Notes under the pieces: generated by a model
What the model saw: the letters and a program-made list of their open reading frames with translations, nothing else
Database searches by the model: none
Told to the model about the DNA's origin: nothing
In this document: positions 9,583 to 19,142 of the stretch, piece by piece
Position numbering within the stretch: position 1 is the first letter of the stretch
Layout of the letters: each line of letters opens with the position of its first letter
Translations under genes and position numbers: made by a program
Assembly: GCF_900604355.1 (NCBI RefSeq)
Contig: NZ_UWOE01000001.1
Span: 3,596,001-3,660,000 of the forward strand
DNA from: Luxibacter massiliensis
GTDB taxonomy: Bacteria; Bacillota; Clostridia; Lachnospirales; Lachnospiraceae
Direction: 5' to 3'
Length of the DNA: 64,000 nucleotides

Positions 9583-10194
9583 CTAAATGTGAAAACACTT
9601 TTGAATATCCTTCATATTTCCAAGTACAAGTATTGTATTTTCTTCTAGGAAGTGTATACCTGAAGTAATGTTCATATTCATTGCGCCATTATGTTTCAAC
9701 GCCATTATGTTTATATTATATTTTTTCCGTATATCCAGCTGCCCAATCGTTTTTCCTACCCATCCCACCGGTACGGTTATTTCAAAAATAGCATGTTCAT
9801 TGTCCAGCTCTATGTAATCCATAATATGGTCGGCGCTATATCTGATCGCAGTCCAGTGGGCAAGCTGCTTTTCGGGATAGACAACCTCATCTGCGCCATT
9901 ACGGTAAAGAAACTTTGCATGGACATCTCTGGCCGCGCGGGATACCACCATTTTTGCCCCCAGCTCTTTGAGCAGCGAGGTTGTTTCCAGTGAACTCTGA
10001 AAATTATCTCCAATAGCAACAATACACACATCAAAATTCCTGACTCCTAGAGATTCCAAAAATTCCTCATTCGTGGCATCTCCAATCTGCCCATTGGTTA
10101 CAAAGGGAAGGACAGAATCAACCCGCTGTTCTTCTTTATCTATAGCCAGCACCTGATGGTGCAATGCATCCAGCTTCATAGCAATATGCCGCCC
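9583..10194 (-). pseudogene. ktrA: KtrA/TrkA-type potassium channel regulator, 5' end deleted
   Basis: The cytoplasmic NAD/ATP-binding RCK subunit that gates KtrB. The remaining frame holds the rest of the Rossmann fold (HQVLAIDKEEQRV, GDATNEEFLESLGV, FDVCIVAIGDN) and the TrkA-C domain. The first strand and the GxGxxG loop are missing: upstream of the first ATG (10179) the frame still reads GRHIA, which is the end of the GLGRFGRHIA nucleotide loop in the family, and then breaks into ktrB sequence. A truncated product from ATG 10179 (198 residues) could be made but would lack the nucleotide-binding loop. Confidence 0.85.
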
Positions 10195-10562
10195 ACATGA
10201 GGCGCTGCAATTGCCTCCTGCATAATGCTCCGCTGCATAAGGCCAATTTTCCGCCCTGAAATCATTGCAATGGAAATTGTCACAGTTACAACTCCCATAC
10301 CCCCTATCTGAATCAGCAATAATATAACTGCCTGTCCAAATAATGACCAGTAAGTTGCTGTATCATGTATTACCAATCCTGTTACACATACGGCAGAAGT
10401 GGATGTAAATAAAGCGTCCAAAAAGGAGGCTCCATGTCCATTGTAAGTAGAAATAGGTAACATCAAAAGAAAACTGCCTAACATAATCACGGAGAAAAAA
10501 CCCAATATAATCACTTGCCATGAAGTAATATGCCTATGCCTGCTGTTTTGTTTTATCTGCAT
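10176..10562 (-). pseudogene. ktrB: KtrB/TrkH potassium channel subunit, C-terminal three quarters deleted
   Basis: 128 residues are left from a protein usually about 450 long. They contain the first membrane helices and the first selectivity-filter segment (TSTSAVCVTGL). The frame ends abruptly at APHVGGILL-stop, where the sequence switches to ktrA. It is joined by a 4-bp overlap to the ktrA remnant. The pair cannot form a working channel. It sits inside the kdp cluster, between kdpC and kdpD, as a former second potassium uptake system under likely shared control. Confidence 0.85.
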
Positions 10563-10669
10563 TATGAATACCTGTGCAATCTTAATATTGTCTTTGTGAC
10601 TTCTTTATTCTATCTTTATTGGTGTAAAATGCGCATAAGTAATTTTAATCTCATATTAAGATTGCATAA

Positions 10670-10703
10670 AGAAAGGCAGAAGAAAGAATCCTCCTGCCTT
10701 TCT
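10670..10703 (-). terminator. Intrinsic terminator after kdpFABC
   Basis: AGAAAGGCAG and CTGCCTTTCT form a perfect 10-bp stem; reading on the minus strand it is followed by TTTAT. It closes the kdpFABC transcript before the ktrB remnant. Confidence 0.7.
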
Positions 10704-10727
10704 GACGAATATCAGACTGTTTCTAAG

Positions 10728-11342
10728 CTACATAGACAGAATCCCGTCCAACATCAGGTTTACCTCCAGGACATTAACAGTTTCCTCACCGAACAGCCCT
10801 AAAAATCTGCCGTCCGTGCATTTTTCAATAATTTCCTTGACACCGTCTTCTGTCATATCATTTGCTTTTGCAATCCGTGCTATCTGATATTCTGCCGCCG
10901 CTGGGGAGATATGGGGGTCAAGTCCGCTGCCGGAACAAGTCACCAAATCAACAGGAATTGCTGTTTCATCCATATCCTGGTTGGCAGCACGGAGCATTTC
11001 TACACGTTCAGCTACCAGTTCCCTGTACTCCTCACTTGCCGGACTTACATTTGACGGTGTGGCATACATCAGTGTTTTGCCGTTTTCATCCTTGTAAGTA
11101 GACACATCGATATTCATTATACGCCCCCACATATGGGACTCATCTGTATATTGCTGGCCCAGCAGCTCACTGCCATATTTCTTACCATTTACTTCGATAA
11201 TACTGCCGTTTGACTTACCCGGAAATATAAGCTGTGCAATGCCAGTCACAGCTCCTGTATAAACTACGCCGCAAAGTACAGTAAAAATCAGAAATATAAT
11301 GGCTGCTTTGGGCAGCACACATTTAATTGTTTTCATTGTCAT
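10728..11342 (-). CDS. kdpC: KdpC, potassium-transporting ATPase subunit C
   Basis: Assembly/affinity subunit of the KdpFABC potassium pump, 204 residues with one N-terminal membrane helix (about 10-32) and an extracytoplasmic domain. Conserved KdpC stretches are visible: GSELLGQQY, CSGSGLDPHISPAAA and the downstream RIAKANDM. It starts 6 bp after kdpB, so the genes are one operon. Length is usual for the family. Confidence 0.95.
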   Translation of the reverse strand: MTMKTIKCVLPKAAIIFLIFTVLCGVVYTGAVTGIAQLIFPGKSNGSIIEVNGKKYGSELLGQQYTDESHMWGRIMNIDVSTYKDENGKTLMYATPSNVSPASEEYRELVAERVEMLRAANQDMDETAIPVDLVTCSGSGLDPHISPAAAEYQIARIAKANDMTEDGVKEIIEKCTDGRFLGLFGEETVNVLEVNLMLDGILSM

Positions 11343-11348
11343 ACCTCC

Positions 11349-13418
11349 TTACGCCAGTCCAAACAGAACCAGTACCATATCAATCAGCTTTACAAAAATA
11401 AATGGCGCTGCAAGGCCGCCCAAGCCATAAATCAGCAGGTTGCGGGACAGTAGCTTTCCTGCCGGAACCTCACGGTATTTTACACCCTTTAGTGCCAATG
11501 GGATCAGAGCAATGATGATCAATGCGTTATAAATAATGGCAGAAAGCACCGCACTCTGCGGGGAATGCAGCTTCATAATATTCAATGCAGACAGACCCGG
11601 ATAAAGTCCCATAAACAGAGCAGGGATAATGGCGAAATACTTTGCCACATCATTTGCAATGGAAAAGGTAGTCAGACTGCCTCTTGTCATTAAAAGCTGC
11701 TTGCCGATGCGGACAATATCAATCAGCTTTGTAGGCGAAGAATCCAAATCCACCATATTTCCGGCTTCCTTCGCCGCCTGTGTGCCCGTATTCATGGCCA
11801 CAGCCACATCTGCCTGCGCCAGAGCCGGTGCGTCATTCGTGCCGTCACCTGTCATGGCTACCAAATGTCCCTTAGACTGGAAATCCCGGATCATTTGAAG
11901 CTTGCCCTCCGGCGTTGCTTCTGCAAGAAAATCATCAACACCTGCTTCTGCAGCAATGGCTGCCGCAGTCATTGGGTTATCGCCAGTTATCATAATCGTC
12001 TTAATTCCCATTTTCCGGAGGTCAGCAAACTTCTCCTGTACACCCTGCTTAATAATATCTTTTAAATGAATGACACCAAGAATTTTGTGGTTTTTAGCGA
12101 CCACCAACGGTGTACCGCCCTGTCTGGCAATATCCTGCACAATTTTGCCGCACTCATCAGAGTAGGTCCCGCCTGCATGGGACACATATTCGTGAATAGC
12201 CTCAGCCGCGCCCTTACGTATCTCGTCTCCGTCATAATCCACACCACTCATACGGGTTTTCGCAGTAAAAGGAATAAAAGTCATATTTTTATCAGAAAGA
12301 CTTCTGCCCCGGATCCCAAATTTTTCTTTTGCAAGGATTACAATGCTGCGTCCCTCCGGTGTTTCATCGGCAAGTGAGGAGAGCTGTGCAGCATCGGCAA
12401 GCTCTGATTCACTTGTGCCGTCAATGGGGATAAACGTGTGCGCCTGCCGGTTTCCCAGAGTAATCGTACCTGTTTTATCCAACATCAGAATATCCACGTC
12501 CCCTGCGGCTTCAATTGCTCTGCCGCTCATAGCCAGCACATTTGCCTGATTCAGCCGGCTCATGCCGGCAATGCCAATAGCCGAAAGTAATGCGCCAATG
12601 GTAGTAGGCGCAAGACAAACAAGCAATGCGACCAACGTGGTGATGGAAGTAGGGTTCTCAATACCTGCCTGCTTTGCCGAGAAAGCAGAATATGTATAAA
12701 GGGACATCGTAACCAGTATAAAGATGATGGACAGCGCTACAAGAAAAATCTGTAACGCAATTTCATTTGGTGTCTTTTTACGCGCAGCTCCCTCCACCAT
12801 GGCAATCATTTTATCCAGGAAGCTCTCACCGGCCTCACTTGTAATCTGTACTACAATCCAATCAGAAAGTACCGTAGTGCCGCCGGTGACAGCACTCCTG
12901 TCCCCGCCTGCCTCGCGGATAACTGGCGCAGACTCACCAGTAATGGCGCTTTCATCCACAGATGCGGCCCCCTCTACAACCTCCCCATCTCCAGGAATCT
13001 GTTCACCAGCTTTGACAATAACAAAATTACCTTTTTTCAACGTGACAGAAGAAACAGTAGTGATTTGCTCTTTCTTTTCAGGAGAAGTAATTTTATGGGC
13101 CTCTACATCCTTTTTTGCAGCGCGGAGAGAATCAGCCTGTGCTTTTCCCCGCCCCTCTGCAATGGCCTCAGCAAAGTTTGCGAAAATACAAGTGAACCAT
13201 AAAATAACCCCAATAGTCAATGTATATCCACTGGATGCATCCTGCCACCCAAACAGAGATACAATCCAAAGTCCTGTGGTCAGTACTGCTGAAATATAAA
13301 CTAAAAACATAACAGGATTCTGTACCTGTATCTTTGGATTTAGCTTTATAAATGAATCTTTTACAGCTCTGCCAAACATCTTTTTGTCGGCAAAAGTACT
13401 ATTTTTTTTTGATTCCAT
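11349..13418 (-). CDS. kdpB: KdpB, P-type ATPase catalytic subunit
   Basis: ATP-hydrolysing subunit of the high-affinity potassium pump, 689 residues as expected. It has the actuator motif ITGES, the phosphorylation loop DKTGT (LDKTGTITLGN, Asp about 314), the nucleotide-binding region and the hinge GDGTNDAP, flanked by about seven membrane helices. The gene follows kdpA by 12 bp. No disruption is seen. Confidence 0.97.
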   Translation of the reverse strand: MESKKNSTFADKKMFGRAVKDSFIKLNPKIQVQNPVMFLVYISAVLTTGLWIVSLFGWQDASSGYTLTIGVILWFTCIFANFAEAIAEGRGKAQADSLRAAKKDVEAHKITSPEKKEQITTVSSVTLKKGNFVIVKAGEQIPGDGEVVEGAASVDESAITGESAPVIREAGGDRSAVTGGTTVLSDWIVVQITSEAGESFLDKMIAMVEGAARKKTPNEIALQIFLVALSIIFILVTMSLYTYSAFSAKQAGIENPTSITTLVALLVCLAPTTIGALLSAIGIAGMSRLNQANVLAMSGRAIEAAGDVDILMLDKTGTITLGNRQAHTFIPIDGTSESELADAAQLSSLADETPEGRSIVILAKEKFGIRGRSLSDKNMTFIPFTAKTRMSGVDYDGDEIRKGAAEAIHEYVSHAGGTYSDECGKIVQDIARQGGTPLVVAKNHKILGVIHLKDIIKQGVQEKFADLRKMGIKTIMITGDNPMTAAAIAAEAGVDDFLAEATPEGKLQMIRDFQSKGHLVAMTGDGTNDAPALAQADVAVAMNTGTQAAKEAGNMVDLDSSPTKLIDIVRIGKQLLMTRGSLTTFSIANDVAKYFAIIPALFMGLYPGLSALNIMKLHSPQSAVLSAIIYNALIIIALIPLALKGVKYREVPAGKLLSRNLLIYGLGGLAAPFIFVKLIDMVLVLFGLA

Positions 13419-13430
13419 GGAAGCGCCTCC

Positions 13431-15245
13431 TTAAATCATATTACTAAAAAATTCCGCCAGCGGCCCAAGTGCCAGCGCTGGGAAGAAACTCAGCGCACCG
13501 ACAAGCAGAACGACGAAAATTAGCAAAAACACAAACATACCGTTTGTTGTGGACAGTGTTCCTGAGGTTGCTGCAATTTTCTTCTTTCCCCCAAGGCTTC
13601 CCGCAATCGCCAGTGTCCCTATAATCGGCAGGAACCGGGCGAACAACATAACAAGGCCCAAAGAAACATTTAGGAATACAGTATCCGCGTTAAATCCCGC
13701 AAATGCCGAACCATTATTTCCGCCGCAGGAAGAGTATGCATACAGAAGTTCGGAAAAACCATGTGCCCCCGTATTATTTAAGCTGTCCCCAATACCGGGA
13801 ACAACTGCGGCAATTCCACTGCCGATTAATATAGCAACTGGTGTCGCAAGGCAGACCAGTACAGACCATTTCATTTCATATGGCTCAATCTTCTTGCCGA
13901 GAAATTCCGGCGTTCTTCCCACCATAAGCCCTGCAATAAATACGGTCAAAATGGCAAATGCAAGCATACTATAAAGTCCACAGCCTACACCGCCAAAGAT
14001 AACCTCTCCAAGCTGTATTAGAAGCATTGTTACCATGCCGCCCAGCGGTGTGTAGCTGTCGTGCATGGAATTGACAGAACCGTTGGAAGCAGCTGTAGTA
14101 AATGCTGCCCAGGTAGAGGAGGAGGCAATACCAAACCGAGTTTCTTTCCCCTCCATATTACCCCCTGCTTGATTTACCATGGAAATATCTACATTTCCAT
14201 CCTGTGCAAGCTGTGGCGTTGCAAGCTGTTCACTGACAGCAATAGAGCTAACTGCTATAACAAGGCAGATAAACATTGCCATAAAAATTGAAATGCCCTG
14301 CTTTTTATTATTGACCGCTTTTCCAAATGTAAAGCATAGGGAGGCAGGAATTAAAAGCAGTGAAATCATCTCAATAATATTTGTAAAGGCATTTGGGTTT
14401 TCCAGCGGATGTGCAGAGTTGACCCCCATATACCCGCCTCCGTTTGTTCCGGTCTGCTTAATTGCCACCTGACTTGCAGCAGGCCCCATAGGGACAAACT
14501 GCTGGGTTACAATATCAGCATCTCGGACGGCCTTTCCATCAACCTCTACCGTCCCAGTCCCAAGATCGATTTCTGCATTTTCTAAGACTTCCCCATCTGC
14601 ACTGACCGCAATAGGCTCGACAAGGGACACAGTTTCCGCGCCCTTCAAATTTTGAATAACACCGCCCCCCACCAGCAGCAATGAGACTACAAGGTTAAGT
14701 GGAATCAAGATGTAGATAACTATTCTTGTAATATCAGCCCAAAAGCTGCCCAACCCATCGCTTTTCACTTTAATAAAGCCACGGATCAGCGCAAATAAAA
14801 CAGCAATGCCAGTAGCTGCAGATACAAAGTTTTGTACTGTCAGCCCAACTGCCTGGGTCAGATAACTTAATGTAGATTCACCGCTATATGCCTGCCAGTT
14901 TGTATTAGTAATAAAGCTGGAGGCCGTATTAAACGACAAATCCCATTTTACGCCCGGCAGTCCTTGGGGATTACCCGGAAGGACACCCTGGAGAAGCTGC
15001 AAAAGAAACAAAAAAATAAAACCAATGCCAGAAAAGATAAGTACTGAAACAGTGTACTTTTTCCAGCTCATCTGCTCTTCCTTATCTACATGCATGACTT
15101 TATAAACGGCATTTTCACAAGGTATAAATATTCTGGATAAAAAAGTTTTTTCGCCATTCATTACTTTCTTAATATAACCCCCAAAAGGAATTGCAAGTAT
15201 CACGAGAATGGCAAGATAAAGTATGTATTGAATCACTGTACTCAT
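13431..15245 (-). CDS. kdpA: KdpA, potassium-binding channel subunit
   Basis: Channel-like subunit with the four selectivity-filter repeats (for example TNTNWQAYSGE, NGGGYMGVNSAHP, SSTWAAFTTAASNGS, CGGNNGSAFAG) in about ten membrane helices; 604 residues. I place the start at ATG 15245 (STVIQYILYL), overlapping the last base of the kdpF stop codon (TAATG), rather than at an in-frame upstream ATG (15368) that would read through the kdpF region and add 41 unrelated residues. Part of kdpFABC. Confidence 0.95.
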   Translation of the reverse strand: MSTVIQYILYLAILVILAIPFGGYIKKVMNGEKTFLSRIFIPCENAVYKVMHVDKEEQMSWKKYTVSVLIFSGIGFIFLFLLQLLQGVLPGNPQGLPGVKWDLSFNTASSFITNTNWQAYSGESTLSYLTQAVGLTVQNFVSAATGIAVLFALIRGFIKVKSDGLGSFWADITRIVIYILIPLNLVVSLLLVGGGVIQNLKGAETVSLVEPIAVSADGEVLENAEIDLGTGTVEVDGKAVRDADIVTQQFVPMGPAASQVAIKQTGTNGGGYMGVNSAHPLENPNAFTNIIEMISLLLIPASLCFTFGKAVNNKKQGISIFMAMFICLVIAVSSIAVSEQLATPQLAQDGNVDISMVNQAGGNMEGKETRFGIASSSTWAAFTTAASNGSVNSMHDSYTPLGGMVTMLLIQLGEVIFGGVGCGLYSMLAFAILTVFIAGLMVGRTPEFLGKKIEPYEMKWSVLVCLATPVAILIGSGIAAVVPGIGDSLNNTGAHGFSELLYAYSSCGGNNGSAFAGFNADTVFLNVSLGLVMLFARFLPIIGTLAIAGSLGGKKKIAATSGTLSTTNGMFVFLLIFVVLLVGALSFFPALALGPLAEFFSNMI

Positions 15246-15334
15246 TATCGCGAATCTCCTTTCATCAGAATATAGACATAGTAGATTAGCAGTGCTGCAG
15301 CACATAGGCCAATAAGTCCCACAATTACACTCAT
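15245..15334 (-). CDS. kdpF: KdpF small membrane subunit
   Basis: A 29-residue single-helix peptide (MSVIVGLIGLCAAALLIYYV then YILMKGDSR) preceded by GGAGG at 6-nt spacing. Position directly before kdpA with a one-base overlap, size and hydrophobic profile fit KdpF, which stabilises the pump complex. Confidence 0.85.
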   Translation of the reverse strand: MSVIVGLIGLCAAALLIYYVYILMKGDSR

Positions 15335-15375
15335 AAGTTTTCCTCCTTTGCTTTTGCAATTCTAACACTGCTCAG

Positions 15376-15516
15376 ATTAAAATGGGATTAGCAGAAGCAG
15401 CGTGAAATTAAGATTTTATAAAGATAATTACAGCCATCCGCAAATCCACGCTATGGGAAAGGTAATCAGATCCTCCTTACGTCTGTAAAAATAGCATAGG
15501 AGAAATTAAAATGGGA
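15376..15516 (-). promoter_or_regulatory. Candidate kdp control region with repeated TCCCATTTTAAT
   Basis: Upstream of kdpF the dodecamer ATTAAAATGGGA (plus strand) occurs at 15376-15387 and again at 15505-15516, with a third partial copy (ATTAAAAT) at 15531. T-rich direct repeats are the kind of site KdpE binds, but no binding consensus for this group is known to me. I see no recognisable riboswitch in the 15335-15556 leader. Confidence 0.3.
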
Positions 15517-15556
15517 AAAAGGATTACGGGATTAAAATTAAGATAATCTAAATAAG

Positions 15557-15598
15557 AAAAAAGCACAGGGGACTGAAGTCTATGCAGTTCTCCCGTAC
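15557..15598 (-). terminator. Intrinsic terminator of the carbohydrate operon
   Basis: On the minus strand GTACGGGAGAACTG pairs with CAGTCCCCTGTGC (one bulge and some G-T pairs) and is followed by TTTTTTC. It lies 34 bp after the phosphorylase stop codon and insulates the kdp operon. Confidence 0.8.
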
Positions 15599-15631
15599 TT
15601 TTTATTTTATACAGCCATATTCATTTTAAAT

Positions 15632-17050
15632 TTATTTCAGTGTTTCTTCTGTGATTTCAAACTGGTATGTTGTCAGACTTGCCTTTAGCACGGCTTTTAT
15701 GTCCCCATTTATTCTTTCAATTATAAGGCTGTCGCCCTCGCTCTTACAAATACATTCCTCTCCATGGAATGCTTTACAGCGATTTCTAAATAACATCAAA
15801 TCTCTAATCTTTTGCACAACAGCTCTATTTGCAAAATTTTCATCCACCTCTTCTACGCTGTAATAATGTCGATTGATGTTTCTTCCTTCCTTTGTATTCT
15901 CCAATAACTCCAAATCATTTTCACCGGCCAGCATTCCTACATAGTAAATTTGTGGGATTCCCGGTGCAAAAAATTGAATTGCTCTTGCAAGAAGATACGC
16001 ATCGTCATTATTTCCCAGTGCAGAATAAAAACTGCAGTTGATCTGGTAAATATCTAGATTGTTATATTCAGCGCTGCTGTATTTTTTCTTTACATTTGCG
16101 CCTTTTTTATATAATTTCTCTTTTGTTTCCTCAATCTCTTCTGGTGTGAGAAGATCTACAACATCTACTACTCCGATTCCATCATGAGTATCCAATGTAG
16201 TCATTTGTTTTCTTGGGCAAATCTCCAGCCAATGTTTCAGCCGTTCTCCTCGATGCATATACAACGCATGTAAAACAAGCATGGGGAGCGCAAAATCATA
16301 TACCCAGAAACCTTTATCAGCAATTCTGGATTGAATTGAATAATGTTCATGAATTTCCGGAAGAATATCCACATTATATTCTTTTGCTGTCTTTTCAATA
16401 CTGTACAGTAGATTCCACATCTCCGGTTCTACAAAAAAGCAGCTTGTATCTGCCTTTTTTACCGCATAAGCAAATGCATCTAGGCGAATCACCTTTGCAC
16501 CATGCTCGCACATAAAACGAATGGTTTTTTTAATAAACTCTTTTGTCTGTGGATTGGCAACATTCAGGTCAATCTGTTCTTCTCCAAAAGTGCACCAGAT
16601 TTTTTCAGTTGTTCCATCACCAAATGTCAGGCTGACATATGGAGCTTTCGGTTTTCTTTTATAAATTTTATCAATCTGCTCTTGTGTCGGTTCTCCCCCC
16701 TCCCAGAAGTCTTTATAGCGGATAAATAGACTTTTGTACTCCGATTCTTCTTTTTTTTCTTTGAAATCTAAATAATATGGAGAATGTGCGGAGATATGAT
16801 TGACCATAAAATCATACATCAAATCATATTTCTCTCCCATTCTTGTCAAATCTGAAAAATCGCCAAATTTTTGGTCTACTTTGTCGTAGCACATCGGTGC
16901 AAATCCCCGGTCTGCTGAGGAGGGAAAAAAGGGTAATATGTGAACACTTCCGATTGCACCCTCATAATATTTATCTAAGATCATTTCTAACTCTTTGAAA
17001 TTTTTCCCCAGACTATCTCCATAAGTAATGAGCATAACCTGATTCTTCAT
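15632..17050 (-). CDS. GH13_18 sucrose phosphorylase-type enzyme
   Basis: Glycoside hydrolase family 13 subfamily 18 protein of 472 residues, a group that splits sucrose or related glucosides with phosphate to give glucose 1-phosphate. Visible motifs: ILPFFPSSADRGFAPMCYD near the N-terminus, MYDFMVNHISAHS, the nucleophile in VIRLDAFAYAVKK (about Asp193), the acid/base Glu in LPEIHEHY, and the transition-state Asp in LDTHDGIGVVD. Related subfamily members act on sucrose, sucrose 6-phosphate or glucosylglycerate; the specificity cannot be read here. As the last gene of the ABC-transporter operon it probably processes the imported sugar in the cytoplasm. Confidence 0.88.
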   Translation of the reverse strand: MKNQVMLITYGDSLGKNFKELEMILDKYYEGAIGSVHILPFFPSSADRGFAPMCYDKVDQKFGDFSDLTRMGEKYDLMYDFMVNHISAHSPYYLDFKEKKEESEYKSLFIRYKDFWEGGEPTQEQIDKIYKRKPKAPYVSLTFGDGTTEKIWCTFGEEQIDLNVANPQTKEFIKKTIRFMCEHGAKVIRLDAFAYAVKKADTSCFFVEPEMWNLLYSIEKTAKEYNVDILPEIHEHYSIQSRIADKGFWVYDFALPMLVLHALYMHRGERLKHWLEICPRKQMTTLDTHDGIGVVDVVDLLTPEEIEETKEKLYKKGANVKKKYSSAEYNNLDIYQINCSFYSALGNNDDAYLLARAIQFFAPGIPQIYYVGMLAGENDLELLENTKEGRNINRHYYSVEEVDENFANRAVVQKIRDLMLFRNRCKAFHGEECICKSEGDSLIIERINGDIKAVLKASLTTYQFEITEETLK

Positions 17051-17105
17051 ATATCTCCAGCTCCTATCATATTCTTTTACTCGTTCTGTTTGACTTGTCT
17101 GAATA

Positions 17106-18182
17106 TTATGCCCAGCTTTGTACTTCCATCTTTATTTCCTTATTCGGATTCGCCAGTGCCTCATCCATTTTCAAACAAATATACATATCCTGCAAAGCTT
17201 CCTTCAAGCTGTAAAAATCTATTCCGGTCTCCAAGTACTCTCCCATTTTCAACATACAAGTAGCCACTGCTATTTCATCATCGTTTAGGCGCGCATTGAT
17301 AAATGGCGTTTTATATAGGAATTCCTCTCCAAGCATAATTCCATAATGAGACCATTCCTGATTATTGTATACACCCAAGTCAATTCGATTGAGCTCTGCT
17401 GTCACAGGAACATTTTCTTTTGTAAGATAACGTACGGTAAGATCATCTATTTCTCCTCGTACTCCCTGAACAGAAAGCTGTCTTGTACGGATAAAAGAAT
17501 GATACTGTACCGGATCTGCAAAATCAAAAAATGCAACTTTTCCATTTTCAAACTCCATGGTCAGACGGTCACGCGAGCATTTAAATACTTCACCATCAAA
17601 TTCCATTCCATCCCGCCCGCATGTTTCCGTTACATCAAACCAGAATTTCTTTCCATAAATCACTGCATTTTGAAACCCTACGTTTAAATACCGACGAATC
17701 ATACTCGCACCATGATATCCATGAAGTGCGGAGATATTTATATTTTCCACTTCTCCTATTTTGCCAGATGCAATCACTTTCCCCCATGCCGCATATAATG
17801 GCTGTACAAAATACTGCTCCGCAACCTGAATTTTTCCCTTATATGTTTGATATGCTTCCCATACACTATCTAACGCCTCTACGTCCTCCCCCGGCGGCGT
17901 CTCGCACAATACTGGAATACCCGCTTCGAATAGCTTTGGGAGATACCCAGAAATAATTCCTCGTTTTATCGCAAGTACGACATAATCTGGACTCTTCTTC
18001 TGAATCCCCTCTATTGTCTGTACCACAGACACACCATAAGTTTGGCTGAACTTTTCTCCTTTTATTTTATCTCTAATCAATACATCTGTTAATTCAAACA
18101 TATCCGGAACAGCTTTCGCAATACGAATATAAAACTGTGCTCTCCACCCGGAACCAATTACTGCAAATTTAATTCTCTTCAT
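17106..18182 (-). CDS. Gfo/Idh/MocA-family oxidoreductase
   Basis: 358 residues with an N-terminal Rossmann domain (FAVIGSGWRAQFYIRI, dinucleotide loop) and the usual C-terminal alpha/beta substrate domain. The family's EKP motif is altered to CETPPGEDVE at about residue 93, so the usual Lys is absent and catalysis may be modified. It sits between an aldo/keto reductase and the GH13_18 phosphorylase, so it likely oxidises or reduces a sugar or sugar derivative from the same substrate. The exact reaction is unknown. Confidence 0.8.
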   Translation of the reverse strand: MKRIKFAVIGSGWRAQFYIRIAKAVPDMFELTDVLIRDKIKGEKFSQTYGVSVVQTIEGIQKKSPDYVVLAIKRGIISGYLPKLFEAGIPVLCETPPGEDVEALDSVWEAYQTYKGKIQVAEQYFVQPLYAAWGKVIASGKIGEVENINISALHGYHGASMIRRYLNVGFQNAVIYGKKFWFDVTETCGRDGMEFDGEVFKCSRDRLTMEFENGKVAFFDFADPVQYHSFIRTRQLSVQGVRGEIDDLTVRYLTKENVPVTAELNRIDLGVYNNQEWSHYGIMLGEEFLYKTPFINARLNDDEIAVATCMLKMGEYLETGIDFYSLKEALQDMYICLKMDEALANPNKEIKMEVQSWA

Positions 18183-18211
18183 TTTTATAATCTCCTACAA
18201 AACTCTATACC

Positions 18212-19108
18212 TTACGGCACTTTATATCCACGGGATGCTTCGAGAATCCGGTACCACTCATCATATGATAGCTGTACCTCTAATGCGCCAACCGCATTTT
18301 TTACACGTGCAATATTCATAGTGCCTGTAATAGCCGCAATTTTAACCGGATGAATAAACAGCCATGCATACATAATTACATCCATTGTTGTATTATGAAT
18401 CTCCGCAATCTCTCCAATTGTTTTCCGTAAACGAACAGACTGCTCATCCTCTCCGGCAAATACACTTCCTCCACCCAGTGGCGACCATGCCATAAGCGGC
18501 GTTTTTCTTGTAAATGCATCATCTGTCACACCATTGAAAAAGTTTTCTGTTGTCTTTACAGATAATTCCACCTGATTCACTGCAATGGGTGTTTTCATAT
18601 AACTCTGAAGCATACTAATCTGAGATGGCATGAAGTTTGAAACTCCTACGCTTAAAATCTTTCCTTCCCGAACTAGTTCATCCAAAATCTCTGCTGTCTC
18701 AGCAGGATCAGCCAATGGATCCGGACGATGTACTAAAAGAAGATCTATATAATCTGTTCCAAAATTCAGCAGAGATGCCTCCAGCTCTTTTTTTATTTCT
18801 TTTCTTGTAGATTCATAATAAATAGTCTCATTTCCATTTTTTCCTGGCAAAACAATTCCTGTTTTTGTAACAATTTGCATTTTCCCACGAAGTTCCGGCC
18901 TTTTTCTTAAAACCGTATCTCCAAACAGTTTTTCACAAGTATATCCTCCGTAAACCGGTGCGTGATCAAATGTTGTCACGCCCATATCAATACACTCTTC
19001 TGCAAATTTCAGAAAGACATCTCCTTGCACTCCCGCGTCAGCCGCACGCATACATCCTGCTACAACCTGTGATATTTCAAGTTTTTCTGTTATATTTATC
19101 TTCTTCAT
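18212..19108 (-). CDS. Aldo/keto reductase
   Basis: 298-residue TIM-barrel reductase. The catalytic tetrad is recognisable: Asp and Tyr in TFDHAPVYGG, Lys in IVTKTGI and His in LLVHRPDP. NADPH-binding residues follow late in the sequence (ITGTMNIARVKNA). It resembles the YdhF/oxidoreductase group of AKRs. It is in an operon with a sugar ABC transporter and a Gfo/Idh/MocA enzyme, suggesting two-step redox conversion of a sugar. Confidence 0.85.
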   Translation of the reverse strand: MKKINITEKLEISQVVAGCMRAADAGVQGDVFLKFAEECIDMGVTTFDHAPVYGGYTCEKLFGDTVLRKRPELRGKMQIVTKTGIVLPGKNGNETIYYESTRKEIKKELEASLLNFGTDYIDLLLVHRPDPLADPAETAEILDELVREGKILSVGVSNFMPSQISMLQSYMKTPIAVNQVELSVKTTENFFNGVTDDAFTRKTPLMAWSPLGGGSVFAGEDEQSVRLRKTIGEIAEIHNTTMDVIMYAWLFIHPVKIAAITGTMNIARVKNAVGALEVQLSYDEWYRILEASRGYKVP

Positions 19109-19142
19109 CTTTTCATTTCTCCTTCATAGTTCTATTTTTGAC

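Noticed and set aside
13431..15368. Longer kdpA start at 15368
   Set aside because: The extra 41 residues come from reading the kdpF region in another frame; kdpF and the TAATG overlap at 15245 give the natural start.
15335..15556. c-di-AMP (ydaO-type) riboswitch before kdp
   Set aside because: I looked for the conserved core in the kdp leader and did not find it; only T-rich repeats are visible.
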